DNA of 47,750 bases from JAJPHF01 sp035293805. Its GTDB lineage: Bacteria > Chloroflexota > UBA6077 > JAJPHF01. Position 1 is the first letter of the stretch. The number at the start of each line of letters is the position of its first letter. This document shows, in pieces, positions 39,089 through 46,731 of the stretch. Location: NCBI GenBank assembly GCA_035293805.1, contig DATGMD010000035.1:1-47750 (forward strand), in the 5' to 3' direction. The position numbers and the translations under genes are program-made. The notes below the pieces were generated by a model. The model did not search any database. It was given only the letters and a program-made list of their open reading frames with translations, and was not told where the DNA came from.

Positions 39089-40213
39089 ATGAAGGGCCTG
39101 GAGCGTGCGGCGGTGGTCCTGGCGCTGACGGCGATGCTGGTCGCGGCCGGCTGCGAGCGCGCCCCAACCGGCGCGGCGCCGGCCCCGGCGGAGGCGGCGG
39201 CGTCGGCGAGCGCGAGCGGGAACGCGCCCGCCGCGGCGCCGGCGAGCGCGAGCGGCAGCGCCGCGGCCCCGGGCCCATCCGCCGCCCCGAGCCAGTCCAA
39301 GGAGTCGATCACCTTCGCCATCCCCGATCACAGCCTGAACTACATCGTGCCGTTCACCGCGGCCGCCAAGGGCTACTTCGACGAGGCGGGGCTGAGCGTC
39401 GAGATCCTGCCGATGCCGTCGAACCTCACCGTCGCCGCGCTCCAGCGGGGCGATCTCCAGCTCACCGGGTCGGGCGGCTCGGCCATCCGCGCCGCCGTGC
39501 AGGGCGCGCCGTTCAAGCTCGTCTCGTTCATGACGCGGCAGCCGACGTACTATCTCATGACGGTGCCGGAGCTGCGTAGCTCGGCCCAATTGCCCGGCGC
39601 GCGCATCGGCGTGAACGGCATCGGCGGCACGCTCCAATTCTTCACCGAGCTGTATGCCCGGCAGGAGGGCATCGACCCCGCGCAGATCGTGTTCGTGGCG
39701 CTCGGCTCGAACCCCGTCCAGCACCTCGCCGCGATGCACGCGGGCGCGCTCGACGGGGCCGTCTTCGACCCGGGCAGCGCCGCCGTGGCCGAGAACCAGG
39801 GCTTCTCGCTGCTGAAGGCGCTGGGCGAGGTCGCGTCCGATCCCCAGCAGGGCATCGTGACCACCGACGACTACGCCCAGAAGAGCCCGGGCAGCATCCA
39901 GGCATTCTTGAAGGCGCTGGTGCGCGCTCTCCTGTTCGTGAAGCAGAACCAGACAGAAGTGGTAGCCATCGCGGAGCAGGAGCTAGGGCACGACATGGAC
40001 GAGGCCACGGCGCGGCGGGCGATCCAGCTCTACGCCGACGCCATCTCGGCCGACGCGCCGGGCTACGCCGACGACAAGCTGCTGCAGGCCTTCTACGAGT
40101 ACGACGTCCGCATCCCGCTGGACCTACCCGCGGACCAGCCGATTCCGCCGGCCCACGACTTCCGCTACCTGCTCGCCGCCTACGACGAGCTAGGCATCCC
40201 GCGGCCGCGCTAG
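39089..40213 (+). CDS. ABC-type substrate-binding lipoprotein (NMT1-like), paralogue 2
   Basis: A 374-residue lipoprotein with a VAAGC lipobox (C at about 23) and an Ala/Ser/Pro linker to about residue 68. The core is ITFAIPDHSLNYIVPFTAAA, GYFDEAGLSVEIL, NLTVAALQRGDLQLTGSGGS. It is roughly as long as paralogue 1 and aligns with it end to end without major gaps. GAGGAGGCTACGGC precedes the ATG. Differences in the cleft regions (for example FMTRQPTYYLMTVPEL against LMTAKPTYFVVTRPEL) suggest a related but distinct ligand. It has its own promoter and is followed by a third binding protein after 134 bases. Confidence 0.88.
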   Translation: MKGLERAAVVLALTAMLVAAGCERAPTGAAPAPAEAAASASASGNAPAAAPASASGSAAAPGPSAAPSQSKESITFAIPDHSLNYIVPFTAAAKGYFDEAGLSVEILPMPSNLTVAALQRGDLQLTGSGGSAIRAAVQGAPFKLVSFMTRQPTYYLMTVPELRSSAQLPGARIGVNGIGGTLQFFTELYARQEGIDPAQIVFVALGSNPVQHLAAMHAGALDGAVFDPGSAAVAENQGFSLLKALGEVASDPQQGIVTTDDYAQKSPGSIQAFLKALVRALLFVKQNQTEVVAIAEQELGHDMDEATARRAIQLYADAISADAPGYADDKLLQAFYEYDVRIPLDLPADQPIPPAHDFRYLLAAYDELGIPRPR

Positions 40214-40347
40214 CGCCCGGGCGCCGGCCCGCCGGTCAGTGGCCGCCCGGCGGCGGGCCGCCATACGGGCGCCGCGCGCCGATAGCCGGCCACGGGGGCG
40301 CGACCGCGCCCGCGCGGCGCCGCACACGACACCAGGGGAGGGCAGCG

Positions 40348-41445
40348 ATGAGGAGACATGCCTGGCGCGGCCTGGCGATCGGAACCTGCCTGCTGGCGCT
40401 CGTGGCCGCGTGCGCCGGGCCGGCCGCGCCGGCGGCGGCCCCGGCCGCCGCGCCGCCCGCGGCGGCGCCGAATGCCGCGCCAGCCCCGGGCGGGGCAGGG
40501 AACGCCGCGCCGCCGGCGCCGGTCGAGCACCTGCGGGCCGCCTACACGTCGCTCGGGATGACCCAGGCGTTCATGTGGGTCGCCCAGGACGCGGGCTACT
40601 ACCGCGACGAGGGGCTGGACGTCGAGCTGGAGTACATCCCCGGCAGCAACGTCGCCATCCAGGGCATGATGTCGGGCGACCTGCAGTTCATGATCGCCGG
40701 CGGCGCCACCACCGCGGGCGTGACGCTCGGCGGCGGCGACGCGGTGCTGCTGGCGACGATGATCGGCACGTTCGTCATCAACATCATCGGCCAGCCCGAC
40801 CTGGCGCCGACCGCCGACGGCGTGCGCGGCCACACGCTGGCCGTCACGCGCCTCGGCTCGACCTCCGACTTCGTGGCCCGCTACTGGCTGAAGCAGCTTG
40901 GCCTCGAGCCGGTGGCCGACGTGCCGATCATCCAGGTGGGCGGCAACCCCGAGATGGTCGCCGCGCTCGCCACCGGCGCTGCCGACATGGTGGCCGCCAC
41001 CGACCTGTTCGCGCTGGAGCTGCAGCGCCAGGGCTACCGCGAGCTGGTGAACGGCGCGTCGCTGGGCGTCGAGTACATCCACGCCGGCCTGGGCGCGCGC
41101 CAGAGCTACATCGCCGGGCACGAGGACGTGGTGCGGCGCTTCCTGCGCGCGTCGTTCCGCGGCCAGGGGCGGTTCGTGAACGACCGCGACTTCGCGGTCC
41201 AGGTGACGCGCAAGTATGCGCAGCTCGACGATCAGGACGTGCTGAACCGCGCCTGGGAGCTGCACACCAGCAAGTACATCAAGCGCATCCCCTACACCAC
41301 GTCGGCCGCCATGCGGCTCACGCTGGAGGAGCTGGCCGGGTCCAACGAGGCCGCCCGCGGCGCCGACCCCGAGCAGTTCTACGACAACCGCTTCGTCCGC
41401 GAGCTGGACGACGCCGGCTTCTTCAAGGCGCTCTACCCGCAGTAG
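40348..41445 (+). CDS. ABC-type substrate-binding lipoprotein (NMT1-like)
   Basis: A 365-residue lipoprotein with a VAAC lipobox near residue 22 and an Ala/Pro/Gly linker. The core starts LRAAYTSLGMTQAFMWVAQD, then GYYRDEGLDVELEYIPGSN, GHTLAVTRLGSTSDFVARYW, and ends with FYDNRFVRELDDAGFFKALY. It is nearest to the 31077-32168 protein and shares its C-terminal block with 23676-24749. AGGGGAGGGCAGCG precedes the ATG. It converges on the DUF190/crcB pair. No transport partner gene is adjacent. Confidence 0.88.
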   Translation: MRRHAWRGLAIGTCLLALVAACAGPAAPAAAPAAAPPAAAPNAAPAPGGAGNAAPPAPVEHLRAAYTSLGMTQAFMWVAQDAGYYRDEGLDVELEYIPGSNVAIQGMMSGDLQFMIAGGATTAGVTLGGGDAVLLATMIGTFVINIIGQPDLAPTADGVRGHTLAVTRLGSTSDFVARYWLKQLGLEPVADVPIIQVGGNPEMVAALATGAADMVAATDLFALELQRQGYRELVNGASLGVEYIHAGLGARQSYIAGHEDVVRRFLRASFRGQGRFVNDRDFAVQVTRKYAQLDDQDVLNRAWELHTSKYIKRIPYTTSAAMRLTLEELAGSNEAARGADPEQFYDNRFVRELDDAGFFKALYPQ

Positions 41446-41451
41446 GGCGGG

Positions 41452-41817
41452 CTACCGCCGCCCCTGGTGCGCCTGGTAGCGGTGGATCTCCACCGGGTCC
41501 GTGGTCAGGAGGCCGCCGGTGCCTTCGAGGATAGCGGCGAGGCCGGGGAGGAGCGCGTCGACGCGCTCTTGCGTGTCCACCCACTCCAGGACCAGCGGCA
41601 GGTCGCTCGATAAGTCGACCAGCGACGCCGTGTGGATGCGGCTGTGCGCCCCGAACCCCGAGATGCCCCGCCAGACGGTCGCCCCCGCCGCCCCCTCGCG
41701 GCGCAGGTACTCCAGCAGCGCGCTCCAGAGGGGCTTGCCGAGCAGCGCGCCGGGCGCGTGGTCCCGCTCGCCAAAGTAGATCCGCACACGCAGCCCGCGT
41801 CCGGTGATGTCGTCCAC
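41452..41817 (-). CDS. DUF190 family protein, fluoride-channel associated
   Basis: A 121-residue cytoplasmic protein of the DUF190 family, which is often encoded next to crcB and thought to help fluoride efflux or its control. Recognisable stretches are RVRIYFGERDHAPGALLGKP, LWSALLEYLRREGAAGATVW, RGISGFGAHSRIHTASLVDL and LPLVLEWVDTQERVDALLP. It starts at GTG, with GGAGG seven bases upstream, 16 bases after the crcB stop. An ATG further upstream lies inside crcB and has no ribosome site. Same transcript as crcB, so under the same fluoride control. Confidence 0.85.
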   Translation of the reverse strand: MDDITGRGLRVRIYFGERDHAPGALLGKPLWSALLEYLRREGAAGATVWRGISGFGAHSRIHTASLVDLSSDLPLVLEWVDTQERVDALLPGLAAILEGTGGLLTTDPVEIHRYQAHQGRR

Positions 41818-41833
41818 CTTGCTGCCTCCACGG

Positions 41834-42211
41834 TTAGCGCCAGACGGCGTGGGCGAGCAGCATCCCGAGGAAGACCGCCAGCAGCCCGACGCCGTTGCTC
41901 CCGACCACGTACCCGACCGCCCGCAGCCACTCGCCCTCCGCCGCCAGGCTGAGCGCCTCGAACGTGTAGCTGGAGAACGTAGTGTAGCCACCCAGGAACC
42001 CGACGACCAGCAGCAGCCGCCAGGCGGGATCGACCGCTAGCTTCTCCGTGAGCGCCGTCAGGATCACGCCGATCGCCAGACTGCCCGTGACGTTGATGAA
42101 GAGCGTGGACCAGGGGAACGCGGCGCCCCAGCGGCCGGCGATCCAGGCCCCGAGCACGTAGCGCGCGTTGGCGCCCAGGAAGCCGCCGATCCCCACCCAG
42201 AGATAGTCCAT
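41834..42211 (-). CDS. crcB: Fluoride channel CrcB/Fluc
   Basis: A 125-residue protein with four helices, the normal CrcB length. It exports fluoride as a dual-topology dimer. Family marks are GIGGFLGANARYVLG at the start, FPWSTLFINVTGSLAIG with the conserved Asn of the pore, and GFLGGYTTFSSYTFE, the Phe-containing break helix of the pore. The start ATG fits the family. The leader upstream is a probable fluoride riboswitch with a terminator, and DUF190 follows in the same unit. Confidence 0.95.
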   Translation of the reverse strand: MDYLWVGIGGFLGANARYVLGAWIAGRWGAAFPWSTLFINVTGSLAIGVILTALTEKLAVDPAWRLLLVVGFLGGYTTFSSYTFEALSLAAEGEWLRAVGYVVGSNGVGLLAVFLGMLLAHAVWR

Positions 42212-42240
42212 GCGCGGTCCTCGCTTGGCTGCCGCTGGCA

Positions 42241-42284
42241 AAGAAAACGGCCCCTGACCAGCGGCCTCGGCCGGGTCAGGAGCC
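42241..42284 (-). terminator. Riboswitch-controlled intrinsic terminator upstream of crcB
   Basis: On the minus strand, GGCTCCTGACC (42284-42274) pairs with GGTCAGGGGCC (42259-42249), followed by GTTTTCTT. The left arm includes the GGCTCC that the riboswitch needs for its pseudoknot, so the two folds compete. Confidence 0.85.
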
Positions 42285-42411
42285 ATTAGCAGCGGCGCGG
42301 CTGGTTACCCGTCGAGCGGGGCGGGGAGAGGCGCAACCCCTCGCTGAGCCCCAGGTAACGCGGTAGTCGCTGCGGTTCGGGCAACGCGCGCCCGGGCGGG
42401 TTCCATCGCCC
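42279..42411 (-). promoter_or_regulatory. Fluoride riboswitch (crcB motif)
   Basis: Read on the minus strand: GGGCG-ATGGAACC-CGCCC (42411-42394) is the P1 hairpin with the invariant GATGG start. GAACC then GCAGCG (42373-42368) pairs with CGCTGC (42294-42289) as P3, and TAATGGCTCC (42288-42279) matches the consensus 3' segment. The loop GGAACC can pair with GGCTCC in five of six positions, the pseudoknot of this class. The P3 arm is unusually long, with an inner GTTACC/GGTAAC pairing, and an extra short hairpin sits between P1 and P3. With fluoride, the pseudoknot should block the terminator and let crcB-DUF190 be transcribed. Confidence 0.78.
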
Positions 42412-42427
42412 TCGTGATCCTATGCTA

Positions 42428-44104
42428 TCAGACGGCAGGCTCTACGAGGCAGCCGCGCACGCGGGCCACGACCGCGGCGGCGTCGGCGGGCGGCGCGTCG
42501 GCCCGCCAGGCGACGTGGCCGTCGGGCCGCACGAGCACGAGCCGGCGCTCGTACAGCGCGGCTACGGCCGGGTCGTCCAGGTCGACCACGGCGAGCGGCA
42601 GGCCGACCGCCCGGGCGGCCGCCTCCAGCCCCGTCGTATCGGCGTCGCGCGCGCGGAGACGCAGCAGCACGAAGCCGCGCCCGAACAGGTCGAGCGTCGA
42701 GCGCCCGTCGGCGAGCCAGGCGTGGGGTGCGCGCGAGCCGGGCCGGGTGGTCGGTTCGTAGACGGCGGGGTCGTCGCTCGGCGGCAGGGTGCCGTCGGGG
42801 ACACAGATCGCCGACTCGTAGCGGTAGCCAAGCTGAATGCCAAGCGTGTTCCACTCCTTGCGGCGCGTGCGCTCGATGTGCTCGGCCACCTGGGCCCGCA
42901 CGCGCGCCCCGCGCTCGTCGTCGGCCTCTAGCTGCTCGGGGATCGGGACGGCGATCTCGGCGGCCCGGTTCTCGGCGGCCCGGTTCACGTTGCGCCACCC
43001 CACGGGGCGCCGCTCGACATCGTAGCTGTCGAGCAGGCCGGCGCCGCCCCAGCCCTGCAGCGCCGCGGCCAGCTTCCAGCTCAGGTTGAAGGCGTCGCCC
43101 GCGCCCGTATTCAGGCCGAAGCCGCCGCGCGGCCACATCATGTGGCACGAATCGCCCGCCAGAAAGACACGCCCGGCGCGATACCGCGCTGCCACCACCC
43201 GATGGCCCGCCCACGGCCGCACATGCAGGATCTCGAACGGCAGATCGGCTCCTAACGCGGCGCGGACGACCTGCGCGGGGTCCATCTGCGGCAGCTTGTC
43301 GCGCGGGTACTCGATGCTGAGGCGCCAGCGCTCGCGGCCGTCGACCGCTGAGACCGGCCCCACGCCGTCCCGGTTGCCCAACCAGTACTGCGAGGCGCTG
43401 CCGTACGGGTTGGTAGCGAGCAGGGTGGGCGCGCGGAAGAAGATGCCGAGGTTCTGGCCTTCCGCGAAGGTGCCTTCCAGCTCGATGCCAACGCTTCGAC
43501 GCACCACCGAGGCCCCGCCGTCGCAGCCGACGAGATACCGCGCGGCGAGACGCTGGCGGCGCCCGGTGGCCACCTCTACCACGTCGGCAACGACTCCCGC
43601 GTCGCTCTGGGAGACCGCCTCACAGCGCCAGCCGTAGCGCACGTCGGCCTCGGGCAAGGTGGCCGCATAGGCGCGCAGGGTGGGGTCCAGGAAGAACTTG
43701 GGGCACCAGATGCTCCACTCTGGGCTGACGGCAGCCTCCTGCGGCATGGGCTCGCTGTTGCTGGTGCGCTCGAAGACGGTGAGCTGATAGCCCAACACCC
43801 GCGTCACGAAGCGCACGTTGCGCCGGTAGTCGGCGGGAAAACCCGAGTAGCGGATGCGATCGGCCAGCCCCCACTGCCGGAAGTGCTCCATGGTGCGGGT
43901 ATTCAGGTTCTCGCCGGTGGGGAAGGTGATCGTCCCGTCAGTCTCGTCCAGCACGATGCTGCGCACGCCGCGCCGCGCGAGATCGATGGCGAGAATCAGG
44001 CCCACCGGCCCGCCGCCAATGATCAGCACCGGCACGCGGGGCGCGTCGTCCTGGCGGGCCGCGGCAGCCCCGGAGACAGGCACGGTGTCGCCGCCGCGCG
44101 TCAC
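42428..44104 (-). CDS. FAD-dependent aromatic-ring monooxygenase (PheA/TfdB-like)
   Basis: A 558-residue class A flavoprotein hydroxylase. Near the N-terminus VLIIGGGPVGLILAIDLARR is the dinucleotide-binding fold, ending in a Glu/Asp (VLDE). LVGCDGGASVVRRSVGI is the DG motif. FLAGDSCHMMWPRGGFGLNT followed by GAGDAFNLSWKLA is the second FAD motif. The C-terminal 150 residues form the thioredoxin-like domain usual in phenol hydroxylases. The start GTG overlaps the stop of the VOC gene 44101-44751 in GTGA, which argues for coupling; GTG at 44083 is an alternative. It probably hydroxylates a phenolic substrate before ring opening. Confidence 0.87.
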   Translation of the reverse strand: MTRGGDTVPVSGAAAARQDDAPRVPVLIIGGGPVGLILAIDLARRGVRSIVLDETDGTITFPTGENLNTRTMEHFRQWGLADRIRYSGFPADYRRNVRFVTRVLGYQLTVFERTSNSEPMPQEAAVSPEWSIWCPKFFLDPTLRAYAATLPEADVRYGWRCEAVSQSDAGVVADVVEVATGRRQRLAARYLVGCDGGASVVRRSVGIELEGTFAEGQNLGIFFRAPTLLATNPYGSASQYWLGNRDGVGPVSAVDGRERWRLSIEYPRDKLPQMDPAQVVRAALGADLPFEILHVRPWAGHRVVAARYRAGRVFLAGDSCHMMWPRGGFGLNTGAGDAFNLSWKLAAALQGWGGAGLLDSYDVERRPVGWRNVNRAAENRAAEIAVPIPEQLEADDERGARVRAQVAEHIERTRRKEWNTLGIQLGYRYESAICVPDGTLPPSDDPAVYEPTTRPGSRAPHAWLADGRSTLDLFGRGFVLLRLRARDADTTGLEAAARAVGLPLAVVDLDDPAVAALYERRLVLVRPDGHVAWRADAPPADAAAVVARVRGCLVEPAV

Positions 44105-44751
44105 GCGGCGCCGCCGCCGATGCGGACTAGCTCGGCCTGGGGCACGCCGCGGCGGTAGCGCGCCACGTACTCGTCCGCGTCGATCTCCAAGCCGGAGGGA
44201 TTCGCGCGGTAGGCGTCGGAGGCCAGGTAGGCGAGGTACTCGGCCTCGGTGGCGAAGTTCGCTGCCGATAGCTCGACCATGTTGCCGTCGGGATCGTGGT
44301 AGTAGAAGCTGGTGCCGGGGCCGTGATTCGCCGTGCGGTGGGGCGTGATGCCGGCGGCCTTCAGCCGCTCGTAGCGGTCGAACAGGTCTCCCAGCGCGGC
44401 GTGGCGTAGCTGCAGGTGGTGCAGGCCGGGCGTGGTGGACGGCGCATCGGCCAGGTCGGGCACCTGGAAGATGCCGAGCACCTGCGTGTACGGGTAGTCG
44501 AGGTGGACGCGGAAGAAGCACAGTCGCAGGTCGGCGGCGCGGGAGAGGCCGGGGATGGCGTTCGCCAGGTCCTCGGCCGTGGGCGTGCGCTCGAAGTACG
44601 GATCGACGCCCAGCACCGTCCGGTACCACTCGCGCAGCCGCTCGAAGTGCAGCGTCCGCAGCACCACTTCGGAGAACCGTAGCGGCCCGTAGCCGGGCGC
44701 GTCCGGCGCTCGCTGGCTTCGCGCGCTCGCGTCCACCGTGGGTTGCGCCAT
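44101..44751 (-). CDS. VOC family protein, ring-cleavage-like
   Basis: A 216-residue VOC protein. The first half begins RFSEVVLRTLHFERLREWYR. The second carries GLHHLQLRHAALGDLFDRYE and TSFYYHDPDGNMVELSAANF, with ligands likely His (GLHHLQL) and Glu (MVELS). A C-terminal tail of about 45 residues (ANPSGLEIDADEYVARYRRG) resembles that of biphenyl-2,3-diol dioxygenase-like proteins. It starts at an ATG with AGGAGG before it and is coupled to the FAD monooxygenase gene by a 4-base overlap. The pair suggests hydroxylation followed by ring opening; inference. Confidence 0.85.
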   Translation of the reverse strand: MAQPTVDASARSQRAPDAPGYGPLRFSEVVLRTLHFERLREWYRTVLGVDPYFERTPTAEDLANAIPGLSRAADLRLCFFRVHLDYPYTQVLGIFQVPDLADAPSTTPGLHHLQLRHAALGDLFDRYERLKAAGITPHRTANHGPGTSFYYHDPDGNMVELSAANFATEAEYLAYLASDAYRANPSGLEIDADEYVARYRRGVPQAELVRIGGGAA

Positions 44752-44848
44752 GATGCGGCCTCCTGCACAAGCGCGGGCTTCACGGATCGAGGTGAAGTAG
44801 GCGCGGAGCCGGGCAGCGACGAGCGGCCCTTTACAGCGGCGCCGGCCG

Positions 44849-44878
44849 ATGCTAGCATCCGACACGACATAGCGTCAA
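44849..44878 (-). promoter_or_regulatory. Candidate promoter of the VOC-monooxygenase operon
   Basis: Minus strand TTGACG (44878-44873), an 18-base spacer, and TAGCAT (44854-44849), about 100 bases before the VOC start. Confidence 0.55.
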
Positions 44879-44962
44879 TTGCGACGCCGGGCCGGACTCG
44901 TCCCCTGCCGCCCGGCGGTCGTCTGTGCAGCAGGGCGGGACGACGGCAAGAGGAGTGGCCGC

Positions 44963-45373
44963 GTGGCGAAGATTCGGCATATCGCGATCCGCGTAGAGGA
45001 TGTCGAGGCGGTGGCGCACTTCTTTCAGGCGGCGTTCGGCCTGGAGCTGGTCCAGCGGCGCCCGAACGGCCCCATCGACCTCTCCGACGGCGACGTCAAT
45101 CTGACGCTGCTGCCGCTGACGCTCGGCAACCAGCAGTACCGGCCGGGCGAGATTCGGCCCGGCTACGCGCACATTGGCTTCTCCGTGGAGGACGAGGACG
45201 AGACGCACCGCCGCCTGGAGGCGCTCGGTGCGACGACGATGCCCGCGCCCGCGCCGGGGGGCCACGCCTACTACGAGAAGAAGTACCGCGGCATCGAGGG
45301 CTTGTACCTCGACGTGGGCCACTGGGTGGGCGCGCGGCCGCTGGAGCAGCCGGCCGCCACGGCGGCGGAGTAG
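44963..45373 (+). CDS. VOC family protein (methylmalonyl-CoA epimerase-like fold)
   Basis: A 136-residue single VOC protein. It starts at a GTG with AAGAGGAG upstream: AKIRHIAIRVEDVEAVAHFF at the N-terminus, IRPGYAHIGFSVEDEDETHR in the middle, and KKYRGIEGLYLDVGHWVG at the C-terminus. Ligands would be His (RHIAI) and His (YAHIGF); the usual final Glu is replaced by Asp in LYLDVG. It is related to the first half of the 46732-47535 protein (both LSDG then NLT/MNFN). First of a rightward row with the interrupted binding protein, the tandem VOC and the Rieske gene. Confidence 0.83.
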   Translation: MAKIRHIAIRVEDVEAVAHFFQAAFGLELVQRRPNGPIDLSDGDVNLTLLPLTLGNQQYRPGEIRPGYAHIGFSVEDEDETHRRLEALGATTMPAPAPGGHAYYEKKYRGIEGLYLDVGHWVGARPLEQPAATAAE

Positions 45374-45454
45374 TGCCCGCCGGGACTACCGCTTGCTCCG
45401 AAGCGCATCAGCCGCCCCGCTGAGGCGGGAAGTGCGAGCGAGCGGGAGAAGGCC

Positions 45455-46717
45455 ATGACCCACGGGAGCAAGCTCGGCATTGGCATCGTCAGCGCTTGTT
45501 GCCTGCTCATGGTGACGGCCTGCGCGCCCACGGCCGCGCCCTCGCCCCCCTAGCCCCCCAATCCTGGAGGGAGCCACACGTCGGGCGCCGCCGGCAGCGC
45601 GTCCGGCGCCGCGCAAAGCCGGGCCGGCTCCGCTCAGGGTCCGGCCGGCCCCGCCCCAGACTCGACCAGTTCCCCCCCAGGATCGGGGGGGCTAGGGGGG
45701 GCGGAGGCGCGCCCGGCGGCCCTGCAAGCCGTCGTGGACGGCGCGCGGCGTGAGGGCAGCTTGTCGCTGGTGTGGGGCGAGGGCACGCTGGAGGGCGCCG
45801 AGGGCATCGGGCGCGCGGCCCAAGCGATCAACCAGCGCTATGGGCTGAACCTGGACGTAAAGTTCACGCCGGGGCCCAGCATGTCCACGATGATGGGGCG
45901 CGTGGCGCAGGAGTACCAGGCCGGGCGCACGGCCGCGAGCGACGTGTTCGTCGGCTACGCCAACAACCTCATCCCGCCGCTCCAGGCCGACGCGCTGGAG
46001 GCGGTCGACTGGGCAAGCTGGGCGCCGAACGTGCAGGACCCGCGGATGGTCGCGGCGGGCGGCACGGCGGTGGCGGTGCAGTCGAGCCTGCCGGGGATCG
46101 CCTACAATACCAGCCGCCTGACGGGCGATCTGGTGCCGCGCGGGCTGGAGGACATGCTAAAGCCCGCGTACAAGGGGCGCATCGCGAGCACGCCGTACGC
46201 CGCGTCCTTCGATCAGATCGCGGTACCCGAGGCCTGGGGCGAGCAGCGCGCGACCGAGTACGTGGAGCGGCTGGCCGGCCAGGTGGCGGGGCTCATCCGC
46301 TGCAACGAGCTGGAGCGGCTCACCAGCGGCGAGTTCGACGCGCTGGTGCTCGCGTGCAGCCAGGGGCCGGCGCTGAAGGCGCAGGCGCAGGGAGCGCCCA
46401 TCGCCTACGTGATCCCGGCCGACGCTCCGATCATGAAGCCGCTGTACATGGCGATCCCGAAGAACGCCGCCCACCCCAACGCGGCCAAGCTCTGGATCGA
46501 CTACCTGCTGAGCCCTGAGGGCCAGGCGATGATCTACGAGAGCAGCTACGAGGACTCGCACCTCGTGCCCGGCTCGAAGACGGCCGCGCGCATGGAACAG
46601 CTCCAAGCCGCGGGCGTAAAGTTCATCCAGGCGGACGTGGCGTTCTACGAGCGCAACGACGAGCGCGAGCAGACGCGGCTGCTCAACAACTTCGTGCGCA
46701 TCCTGACGCAGAAGTGA
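45455..46717 (+). pseudogene. Solute-binding lipoprotein interrupted by one in-frame TAG
   Basis: Frame from ATG 45455 (GGGAGAAGG upstream) gives a lipoprotein signal with lipobox MVTAC, then Ala/Pro residues, then TAG at 45551-45553. The same frame stays open afterwards: a Gly/Ala/Ser/Pro linker and a full extracellular solute-binding domain (LQAVVDGARREGSLSLVWGE, VFVGYANNL, YNTSRLTGDLVPRGLEDML, KPLYMAIPKNAAHPNAAKLW, DYLLSPEGQAM), ending at 46717. It resembles Fe(III)/polyamine-type binding proteins, unlike the NMT1-like ones nearby. A GTG at 45734 lacks a ribosome site and would give a cytoplasmic protein. Either the gene is silenced, the TAG is read through, or the base is an assembly error. 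Confidence 0.75.
45541..45706. repeat. Inverted pair of G/C-tract repeats inside the lipoprotein linker
   Basis: The left arm (45541-45575) reads CGCCCCCCTAG then CCCCCCAATCCTGGAGGGA. The right arm (45671-45706) is its near-complement, with ATCCTGG and CTAG motifs conserved. The arms are about 32 bases with a few differences, separated by about 95 bases. The TAG of the left arm creates the stop codon in the interrupted gene, whereas the right arm is read in frame as Pro/Gly codons. Related modules lie at 38735-38880. Confidence 0.7.
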
Positions 46718-46731
46718 TGAAGGAGACGAGC

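Noticed and set aside
45734..46717. Stand-alone cytoplasmic solute-binding protein starting at 45734
   Set aside because: The GTG has no ribosome site, and the domain is preceded in the same frame by a lipoprotein signal and linker. An interrupted lipoprotein gene fits better.
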